From Paenibacillus sp. FSL H7-0331 (lineage in GTDB: Bacteria > Bacillota > Bacilli > Paenibacillales > NBRC-103111), in the NCBI RefSeq assembly GCF_001956045.1, contig NZ_MRTH01000005.1, forward strand, positions 186,001 to 250,000: a DNA stretch of 64,000 nt, read 5' to 3'. Below the pieces are notes generated by a model. It was not told the DNA's origin and did not search any database. It saw only the letters and a program-made list of their open reading frames with translations. The translations under genes and the position numbers were made by a program. This document shows, one piece after another, positions 34,437 to 41,581 of this stretch (positions are counted from its first letter, which is position 1; the number at the start of each line of letters is the position of its first letter).

Positions 34437-35375
34437 TTAAATGATTCCCTGGAGCTCAGGATCGGACTCGTACTTTTGCTTCAGAAGAGTTGTTAGCTTT
34501 GAGTACAGCTGTGGAAAATCATCCGGGCCTTCAGCGACCAAATGACACAGTCGAATCAAACGTTCACGCGGCAGCTCCTCGATAAAATCGGCGATTTGAT
34601 CCTGGTACTGGAGCACATAAGCCTTTACCCGCAGCGCGGCTGTAAATACGAGCGCGAGCGCAATATGTCCACCCGGCAGGGCTTCGATTTCTGTACGGTA
34701 GCGAATGGTATAATCAATAGCATCCCGTTTGACCAGCTCAGGGTTCACCTTGCTCACCTCAAACAAATACAGCACAAAATCAATATCGAAGGCTTCGGGC
34801 AGCAGCGTGCTGAGCTCGAGGTCCATATCCTTACGCAGATTAAAATGATTCAGACAGATGATCTTGAGAATTTTCACTTGATTGCCGGTAAATAAATAAC
34901 CAATTTCCCGCAGCTTTTCATAAGCTTGTTTATAATCCTCGGCCTTCAAATCGGCAGCCGCATCCTCGGTATCCAGCAGCAATCCTTCGCGAATCGTACG
35001 ATTTTCACTCTGCAGCAGCTCGTTGAGCAAGCTTTTCTCCAGATAGGGCGTATATTTTTTGCGCAGCAGGAGATACAGCACAATAAGCGCTATTCCTGCC
35101 AGCAGCGAAATCAGCATTTCCGTCAAATTTTTGCTCAGCACTATAGCTGCAAGGGCTCCTGTACCGACAATCAATACGTCTCTTTGGGCATGGCGTTTCA
35201 TAATCGTCTGCAGTAAAGGCAATAACGGAGTGAATTTTCCATCTGCCCCGCAATACAGACATGTATCTTCCCACAATGAAGAGTAGCTGCCGCAACCTTT
35301 GCATTGCTTCAAACGTTCATAGGTATGGCTGGTTCGACGACTGGGTCGAAAATGGGCAGCGATTTTATTTTTCAT
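34437..35375 (-). CDS. Membrane protein with N-terminal zinc ribbon (312 aa)
   Basis: Four cysteines in two pairs, QCKGCGS and TCLYCGA (Cys25, Cys28, Cys39, Cys42), form a rubredoxin-type zinc ribbon in the cytoplasm. Two membrane helices follow (about residues 66-110: VLIVGTGALAAIVL, LISLLAGIALIVLYLLL), then about 200 residues of helical, HEAT-like sequence that would be cytoplasmic too. No enzyme motif is seen. The start is uncertain: GTG 35384, ATG 35381 and ATG 35375 are all in frame and overlap the end of the small upstream gene; AGGGTG fits ATG 35375 best. Neighbouring zinc-ribbon GTPase and TM genes suggest a joint complex. Confidence 0.72.
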   Translation of the reverse strand: MKNKIAAHFRPSRRTSHTYERLKQCKGCGSYSSLWEDTCLYCGADGKFTPLLPLLQTIMKRHAQRDVLIVGTGALAAIVLSKNLTEMLISLLAGIALIVLYLLLRKKYTPYLEKSLLNELLQSENRTIREGLLLDTEDAAADLKAEDYKQAYEKLREIGYLFTGNQVKILKIICLNHFNLRKDMDLELSTLLPEAFDIDFVLYLFEVSKVNPELVKRDAIDYTIRYRTEIEALPGGHIALALVFTAALRVKAYVLQYQDQIADFIEELPRERLIRLCHLVAEGPDDFPQLYSKLTTLLKQKYESDPELQGII

Positions 35376-35517
35376 GAGCATCACCCTGGTTTAATTGACT
35401 TTTGAAATCGGCATCAATGCGGTCCAGGGAAAGCTCATTTTGTTTGCTTTTATGAAACTGGGTCCACCTGAACAGAATGAAAATAACGGCTAGCGCCAGC
35501 AAGGTATAGGTTAGCAT
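35365..35517 (-). CDS. Small membrane-anchored protein (50 aa)
   Basis: A 50-codon gene not obvious from ORF length. It begins MLTYTLLALAVIFILFRW, a single membrane helix, followed by a basic and then acidic cytoplasmic tail (FHKSKQNELSLDRIDADFKS). GGAGGTG lies seven bases before ATG 35517, a near-perfect ribosome-binding site. Its stop lies inside the start of the zinc-ribbon gene, so the two are translationally coupled. It is the first gene of the leftward half of the tubulin/GTPase locus, divergent from the VWA gene at 35733. Function unknown. Confidence 0.75.
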   Translation of the reverse strand: MLTYTLLALAVIFILFRWTQFHKSKQNELSLDRIDADFKSQLNQGDAHEK

Positions 35518-35732
35518 CCAATGCACCTCCATTGTATCGACCACAAGGCTCAGGTTGAAACGCTCGGCGTATTTGGACTTGTCCGACTGCGCTCATTTCC
35601 TCTTCGATATGTGGGCTGTAAGTAACCTTAAGAATATCATAAGAAATGGGACAGTGGAATTTTATGCTCTAAAAGATTAAGATGGTGAGTAGATAGTCTA
35701 TTTGTATATGAATGTTTTGGAGGATTAACAAC

Positions 35733-37514
35733 GTGAAGAATAATAGAACACTTATAAGGATCGCTGCCGCCATGCTTGCGTTGGTGCTGGCTTTCCCGCT
35801 CTATACGCTGGCAGCGGGCAGCGACACGAAGATCGATGCTGTGCTTTCGGTGGATGTCAGTACCTCCATGAACGAAAGCGATGTGAACAAGGTAAGCAAT
35901 GAAGCTATGAAAATGTTCATTGATATGGCATCTGTCCAAGGCGACAAGATCGGTGTGGTGGCGTATACGGATCAAATTTTACGGGAAAAGGCGCTGCTGA
36001 AGATAGGCAGTGCAGCCGACAAACAGAGCTTGAAAACGTTCATCGATCAGCTGACGAGAGGGCCTTATACCGATATAGCTGTTGGAGTCAATGAAGCCGT
36101 AAAAATCCTTGAATCCGGCGGCAGCGAGCCCGGACATGTTCCGTTGATCGTTCTGATGACCGATGGCAATAATTCACTGAATGCCGGTAAGAGCCAGCAG
36201 CAGTCCGATCAGGTGCTGAATGAGGCCGTGAAGAAAGCCAAGGACAAAGGCATTCCGATCTACACGATTGGCTTGAATGCAGACGGCACCTTGAACAAGG
36301 ATGTTTTGGAGCGGATTTCGACAGAAACTGGCGGCAAGCTGTTCATTACCTCGACGGCCGACAAGCTGCCGCAAATATTAAGTGAAATTTATGCGAGCCA
36401 CCTCAAGCTCAAGGTTGTACCGCTCACAGGCATTACGGCGAACGGTCAATTCCAGGATGTGACAATTAACATTCCCAATGCGAGCGTGCTGGAAGCGAAC
36501 ATTTCAATGATGTCGTCCAAGCCGGTAGAAGCGAAGCTGATCAACCCTGCGGGCCAACAGCAAACGATCCCTTCCGACAAAGTTATTTATACTGCTTCCT
36601 CCGCTTATACGCTAATTAAGCTGATAAGTCCGGTGCAAGGCGATTGGAAGCTGCAAATTAAAGGCGTACCGAAAGAAAAAATCGACATTAATTTAATTTA
36701 TAACTACGATGTGCAGGTGTCGATGGAGGTTTTGTCGTCTAATTCTTATAAGCCTGGAGACACAGTGCCGATTAAAGCATTTTTGGAGTCGAATGGTGCC
36801 AAGATAACGGATGCCGATTTATACAAAAATCTCAAGGCCGCTCTGGTCATAACCGATCTTGATACGAAAAAAACGTCGGAAACACCACTAACGGCTTCGG
36901 TACAAGGTATAGAAGGAACCTTCAAGATCCCTGAGGCGCATGACTATGAAATCAAAGTCAAGGCAGAGGATGCGAGCTTCGTTCGCGAATCACAGCCAGT
37001 GACCGTTTCCGCCAAAAAAGCCGGAGCTAGCACACCTGTACCACCCCCAACCACTGGCAGCAATGAGGCGACTGCGGGAAGTACTTCGGCTCTGGTTGGC
37101 CCTATAGCATGGATTGTGGGGATTTTGCTCGTATTGATCGCAGCCGCATTGTTCGCATTATCCCGATGGAAAAAGGCGAATAAAGGCTTTTACGGACAAA
37201 TGGTCGTTGAAATCAAGGATGAGGACACCGGAGAGCGAACAACCCCGCAGTACCGCAAGCTGAATGCCTTCAAAGGCAAAGTGGAGCTTCACCAATTGCT
37301 GCAGCTGGCGCCGGAATTTGCCGAAACGAAGCAGATCGTGTTTAAGCCGGGCCCTGGCGACACGGTCGTTCTGTACAACCAATCGGGTTGTGTTATCGAA
37401 AAGGGCGGTCGTTTATTCGACGCAGTAAACGGCAAGGAGCTTAAAAATAACGATCGTATCAAAATTTTATTGCAAAATATTAATAAATCGATCACGGTTG
37501 AATTTATCAAATAA
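35733..37514 (+). CDS. Extracellular VWA-domain membrane protein with cytoplasmic FHA-like tail (593 aa)
   Basis: Signal peptide or anchor (about residues 7-28, IRIAAAMLALVLAFPLYTLAAG). VWA domain at about 33-220 with an intact MIDAS metal site: Asp41-x-Ser43-x-Ser45 (SVDVSTSMNE), the Thr of RGPYTDIAVG and VLMTDGNNS. A beta-rich outer region follows to about 450, then a Thr/Pro/Ser linker, a membrane helix (about 453-477) and a 115-residue cytoplasmic tail. The tail (VVLYNQSGCVIEKGGRLFDAVNGKELKNNDRIKIL) has the spacing of an FHA-like beta-sandwich. GTG 35733 follows TTGGAGG. Domains of this kind bind protein ligands through a metal ion. It starts the rightward operon. Confidence 0.85.
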   Translation: MKNNRTLIRIAAAMLALVLAFPLYTLAAGSDTKIDAVLSVDVSTSMNESDVNKVSNEAMKMFIDMASVQGDKIGVVAYTDQILREKALLKIGSAADKQSLKTFIDQLTRGPYTDIAVGVNEAVKILESGGSEPGHVPLIVLMTDGNNSLNAGKSQQQSDQVLNEAVKKAKDKGIPIYTIGLNADGTLNKDVLERISTETGGKLFITSTADKLPQILSEIYASHLKLKVVPLTGITANGQFQDVTINIPNASVLEANISMMSSKPVEAKLINPAGQQQTIPSDKVIYTASSAYTLIKLISPVQGDWKLQIKGVPKEKIDINLIYNYDVQVSMEVLSSNSYKPGDTVPIKAFLESNGAKITDADLYKNLKAALVITDLDTKKTSETPLTASVQGIEGTFKIPEAHDYEIKVKAEDASFVRESQPVTVSAKKAGASTPVPPPTTGSNEATAGSTSALVGPIAWIVGILLVLIAAALFALSRWKKANKGFYGQMVVEIKDEDTGERTTPQYRKLNAFKGKVELHQLLQLAPEFAETKQIVFKPGPGDTVVLYNQSGCVIEKGGRLFDAVNGKELKNNDRIKILLQNINKSITVEFIK

Positions 37515-37542
37515 AATCCATGTGCAAACGATGAAACAGGAT

Positions 37543-37590
37543 GCGACAATATGTCGCAGCAGGGAGACTAGCCTTCGACAGGTGTCGAAG
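37543..37590 (+). repeat. Two short hairpins between the VWA and tubulin-like genes
   Basis: GCGACA/TGTCGC (37543-37557, 3-base loop) is followed by CTTCGACA/TGTCGAAG (37573-37590, 2-base loop). Both share the GACA/TGTC core. They may modulate read-through or mRNA stability in the operon. Confidence 0.45.
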
Positions 37591-37652
37591 ACATGCTTCC
37601 TTAACCTGAACATTCACGATTTGGACAAGGCATCATATAGGAGGCCATCAAT

Positions 37653-40600
37653 ATGAAAGCAGTTGTCAGAGAGCATATTCAACAGCTGGATGTGTCATTG
37701 GGCGGAGGCATTATCAGCGACAAAATTCGTGTCGATACGATAGACAATCCGATGCTCGTTATTGGGCTTGGCGGTACAGGAATTGACGCGCTGCTGCGTC
37801 TGAAATACCAGATCAACCGCAGATTCAAGCTTCCTGAGGATCCATTCACGAAGAAGAAAAAGGAGAAGCCGGCCAACGTCGAATTTCTCGCACTGGAAAC
37901 GAATGAGCATGACCGCAACAAAAAATATAAAGGCATTGGTCTGGATCCGCTAACCGAGTTCGTGCTGCTCTCCAATGCCGAAATCGGCAGCGTCCTGCAA
38001 AACCGCAGCATTCTTGAGCCTTACATTCGCGAATGGCTGTCACCCGAGCTGACAATTACAGATGGCATTAATGGTGCATCAGGTGTCAGACAGGCCGGAC
38101 GTCTGCTGCTGTTTACGAAGATCGTACAGGTTGTGCAAACGATCGAACGGAAAATCAAATCGTTATCTGTCGGCACGAACAAAAAGCTGATGGTATTCGT
38201 GCTGACGGGCCTCGCCGGAGGTACAGGTAGCGGCTGCTTCCTCGATATCGCCTATATCGTACGGGGTATCATGGAGCGCGATTACGGTTCCGCAGGGGTA
38301 GATAAGGTCAATATACTTGGTTACTTGTTCACGCCTGACGTTAATTTGGCGAACAAAAGCCTGACTGAGCATTCACGCGAATATATTAAAAAGAACGGCT
38401 ATGCGGCGATGAAGGAACTCGACTACTGGATGAATGTCGATGAGCGTACTGAGCGGTTCAAGCAGCAATATGCGAGCATCCTGAACGTTAATTCGCCGAT
38501 GCCTCCATTTAATTTGGCACATCTCATATCTGCTACGAATCTCGAAGGCAAGCTGCTGGAAAATGCCTATGACTACTGTATGAATGTAACGGCGGAGAAT
38601 ATCACCAACTTTATGGCCAGCGAGGACAAAAGCTCCGGCGAGGAATTCGCGATCCATGATTATATCAGCAACATCCGCACGAATATTAACCAGATGCCGA
38701 AAACGTATGCCGCCAACTATCAGTACAATATTTTGGGTGCGTCCTCTGCGGTGCTGCCAATTGAGGAAATGACGACTTACTTGGCCTACAAGGTGTTCCA
38801 GCGCATGGAAAAGATGTTCGACGCCGGACCCACACAGGAAGAAGTGGAAAAGCTGGCGCACAAGCTGGGTATCGATCCTGACTCTGTGCATCGCGAGTTC
38901 GACAAGCGTGTTCCCGAGCCGATTCCCGGTTATCAGAACAGCGAGCGGTTAAGCTATAACAACGTCATCAAGCAGCAGGTCGTCAATATCGATACAGAGC
39001 TGGAGCAAAGCTTCCTGTCGCGTGCCCGTGAGGAATATATCAAGAGCCGCAAGCAGCTGCCCGGTCAGATCAAGGAAAATTTCACCGAGCAGATGACGAA
39101 AATTTTCGGCAATCCCGAGCAGGGACCGTTTTACGTGTCGAGGATTATTTTGCAGGACAAGGGCTTTTGTCTGCTTAAGCTGATCTCCTCCTATATAGAA
39201 GCACTGCGTGAAAGCATCTACCGTATCCCGCGTGATGTAGAATCTGCAGAAGAGCAGTCGGTTCAGAAAATGACCGAGGCCCGCAGCGCGTTCATCTCCA
39301 AGGACAAGAAGAAAGATGCTTTTATCGAGTCCAAAATCCAGGAATATCTGCTGCACGCAGACCGCGAGCGGATGGAGCAGATGGTCGAGTTTTATGAGGA
39401 TTTATATAAATTGATCAATGATGAAAATTCGCGGATTTATCAGGTGTTTTCCGAGCTGTTGAATGAGCTGAATAAAATATTCGAAAAGAACGGCCGGATT
39501 CTGACCAACGGTGAAGAAGCAGTCGATCACAAGGGGAACCGTACCTATTATTGGAACGTTGTTAGCATCCCGGATATTGCCTCGCTTGTTGGTGAAGTGA
39601 CGAATGAGAAGAACGTCAATGAATTGATCCGTGACTTTACGAGCGAGCTGCTGGCCAAATCAAACCAGTGGATCAAAGAGCAGGAAGTGGACGTAATCAG
39701 CTCGATATCCGAGTTTTTGACTGATCACTTTGGCGATTTGATCACCAAATCGATGGAAGATTATTTGATCATCAAGTATGGACATGAGGATTCGATTGAG
39801 AAGCTTGTGGAGCAGCGAATTGCGAGCCGCCTTTATGAAGAAGCGAAGCCGGTGTTTCATTTGAGCAATAGCTCAGGGCATTTTAATTTCCCTTCGTGGG
39901 GTTTTGTTTCAGTACCTTTCAAAGCACCAAGTATTTTCAAAGGTATTCGTAATTTTCAGGATAACGCGATTGCCAATTCACGCTTTACGATCAAGGAAAG
40001 TCAGGTGAAAAACCGCATATTCTGGTTGAACACCCAAAATGGGATTCCGTTGTTCCTTTATACGCCTATGAAGGTATACGAGGAAAGTTATGAGCGTACC
40101 ATTCTTGAGCCGGAGGGCGTCGGCCGCCATTTGGTGCAGACGGATAAGGTCAATTGGACTTACCTGCCATCACCGATTCCGGAAAAATCATGGGGTGACA
40201 CATATCAGAATGGACGAGTGAAAAGCTACAATGCCGAGGTGCGGTTTTCCTTCGAGCGCGCGCTGACACTCCATGTTATCCGTCAAAAAGGAGTCGACAG
40301 CGGGACGATTAACCGTTACGAATGTATGTTTACGCAGCCTTTTGACCTGAACCGTTATTTGGAGGCTTACTCCTTACAGCTTGCAGCATCCAGACCGAAT
40401 CTGGGAGAGCTGCAGCGCTGCGTAGGCGATTTGAAGCAGCTGCTTGAAAACGGTCTTGAAGTTGAACGGACGAAGGATATTTTTGGCAGTGTAAATTCGG
40501 ATATGGCCAAGGAAAACCTGATCCGTTCTCCTGAGCTGCTGAAGCTGGTTAAGGATGAGCTGAGCAAGTACGACCGGATTTCCGGGAAAATTGCCGAGTT

Positions 40601-41042
40601 CGAAAAGCTGCTGAACGCCCATAAGGACGAGGAAAAGCTGATCACCAATTTCATTGAAGCCATCTACACCTCGACCATTACTAAAAAAGGTGCGTTGTAC
40701 GTCTATGATCACGACGCTGACGAAGATCCATGGGAGCCGTTCGTTAATTTAATGAAGGTTAATAAATTTGTTGATTTCGAAATTTACAGCAAGCTTCGCG
40801 AACTGGACGAGAAACGGCAAAATCTGCTGCAGCGCAAAGCGTCCCGACGCAGCCAAAGCCTGACTGCATCGGATGATATCAAGCTGCTGGTCGAAACCTT
40901 GCGTCAGATGGCCGAATCGTATCAGGAGTCGAAAAATGAGCTCGACTACGAACGCGCCGAGCTGGCTAACGGCGAAGCGATGTACCAGTTCTATAAGCAG
41001 GTGTCGAGCAGAGTGAACGATATCTTGAAAAGTTTAAGATAA
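37653..41042 (+). CDS. Tubulin-like GTP-binding protein (Tubulin_2-type, 1129 aa)
   Basis: The N-terminal third resembles the FtsZ/tubulin fold: a first glycine loop VIGLGGTGIDALLRLKYQ (residues 36-53), a strand ending FLALETNEHD, and then the tubulin signature LAGGTGSGCF (residues 187-196) after MVFVLTG. The T-loop GGTGSG is intact, so nucleotide binding is expected. The family is annotated as tubulin-like in bacteria and is mostly known from comparative genomics. The remaining 800 residues are largely helical with coiled-coil character. RBS AGGAGG, ATG 37653. Second gene of the rightward operon and directly upstream of a second, divergent family member. No membrane segment; it should be cytoplasmic. 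Confidence 0.85.
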   Translation: MKAVVREHIQQLDVSLGGGIISDKIRVDTIDNPMLVIGLGGTGIDALLRLKYQINRRFKLPEDPFTKKKKEKPANVEFLALETNEHDRNKKYKGIGLDPLTEFVLLSNAEIGSVLQNRSILEPYIREWLSPELTITDGINGASGVRQAGRLLLFTKIVQVVQTIERKIKSLSVGTNKKLMVFVLTGLAGGTGSGCFLDIAYIVRGIMERDYGSAGVDKVNILGYLFTPDVNLANKSLTEHSREYIKKNGYAAMKELDYWMNVDERTERFKQQYASILNVNSPMPPFNLAHLISATNLEGKLLENAYDYCMNVTAENITNFMASEDKSSGEEFAIHDYISNIRTNINQMPKTYAANYQYNILGASSAVLPIEEMTTYLAYKVFQRMEKMFDAGPTQEEVEKLAHKLGIDPDSVHREFDKRVPEPIPGYQNSERLSYNNVIKQQVVNIDTELEQSFLSRAREEYIKSRKQLPGQIKENFTEQMTKIFGNPEQGPFYVSRIILQDKGFCLLKLISSYIEALRESIYRIPRDVESAEEQSVQKMTEARSAFISKDKKKDAFIESKIQEYLLHADRERMEQMVEFYEDLYKLINDENSRIYQVFSELLNELNKIFEKNGRILTNGEEAVDHKGNRTYYWNVVSIPDIASLVGEVTNEKNVNELIRDFTSELLAKSNQWIKEQEVDVISSISEFLTDHFGDLITKSMEDYLIIKYGHEDSIEKLVEQRIASRLYEEAKPVFHLSNSSGHFNFPSWGFVSVPFKAPSIFKGIRNFQDNAIANSRFTIKESQVKNRIFWLNTQNGIPLFLYTPMKVYEESYERTILEPEGVGRHLVQTDKVNWTYLPSPIPEKSWGDTYQNGRVKSYNAEVRFSFERALTLHVIRQKGVDSGTINRYECMFTQPFDLNRYLEAYSLQLAASRPNLGELQRCVGDLKQLLENGLEVERTKDIFGSVNSDMAKENLIRSPELLKLVKDELSKYDRISGKIAEFEKLLNAHKDEEKLITNFIEAIYTSTITKKGALYVYDHDADEDPWEPFVNLMKVNKFVDFEIYSKLRELDEKRQNLLQRKASRRSQSLTASDDIKLLVETLRQMAESYQESKNELDYERAELANGEAMYQFYKQVSSRVNDILKSLR

Positions 41043-41084
41043 GTCTTTGTGGGGATAGTGGGGGAGAGGGTAGGTCAGGGATCG

Positions 41085-41260
41085 GTGAATATGGATTCAT
41101 TGTGCGGTTATTCCGAGAAAGCGAAGGTATTCCACCGCTGTTGAAGTTCAAGTTGTTTTTATTATATTTTTTTAGGTTACAACTCGAACTTCAAAGGCGG
41201 CCGTTACACTTTCCATACCATTCCCTTTCCCTCCATAACCTCCATGAATCCATATTCACC
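41085..41260. repeat. Nested-palindrome element (about 175 bp)
   Basis: The outer ends are an exact 17-bp inverted repeat: GGTGAATATGGATTCAT (41085-41101) and its complement (41244-41260). In the centre TTGAAGTTCAAGTTGT (41140-41155) pairs with ACAACTCGAACTTCAA (41184 region) with one mismatch, around a T-rich loop, and the flanking CCGC/GCGG extends the pairing. The two halves also show looser similarity between these stems. The structure is MITE-like; no coding potential is seen. Confidence 0.7.
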
Positions 41261-41310
41261 TGATCAACCCCTCAACAGCCTTCTTTAGTGCGAGGGTAGA
41301 AGGGCGACTG

Positions 41311-41336
41311 TAACCCCGCCCGCAGGGCAGGGGTTA
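41311..41336 (+). repeat. GC-rich hairpin
   Basis: TAACCCCGCCC (41311-41321) pairs with GGGCAGGGGTTA (41325-41336) with one bulged A around a GCA loop. It lies in the 539-base gap between the two tubulin-like genes and has no T tract. Confidence 0.5.
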
Positions 41337-41410
41337 AGCGTCCAGGTCCTTTAAGCTCAGGGGCTTCAGAGCTGACCTTAGCACTACCAAATTCTCCCAT
41401 ACCATCTCAA

Positions 41411-41528
41411 GTAAGCGTGTCCCGCAGGGAAAATAAGCGGCCCGAGAAACAAACCGTAAGCATACGGCAAAGGGAATCCAGAGGGCAGCGCCCTTTGGGG
41501 CCCTCCCTATAGGGAGGGTTTGGGAGGG
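41411..41528. repeat. Dispersed repeat module, first copy (shared with 44329-44440)
   Basis: The 57-bp core 41472-41528 (GGGAATCCAGAGGGCAGCGC, then GGGGCCCTCCCTATAGGGAGGG) is nearly identical to 44386-44440. It folds into AGGGC/GCCCT and CCCTCCC/GGGAGGG stems. Upstream bases 41411-41471 (GCGTGTCCCGCAGGGA...GGCCCGAGAAACA) are a degenerate single unit of the tandem array found at 44022-44382. Confidence 0.75.
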
Positions 41529-41581
41529 TAGCTTCCCCTATGGATAGGGTTATGTAAAAGGTAAAAGGAGGATGTTGTACA

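Noticed and set aside
41043..41581. A missed gene in the gap between the two tubulin-like genes
   Set aside because: No frame with a ribosome-binding site and sensible length; the gap is explained by palindromes and the dispersed module.
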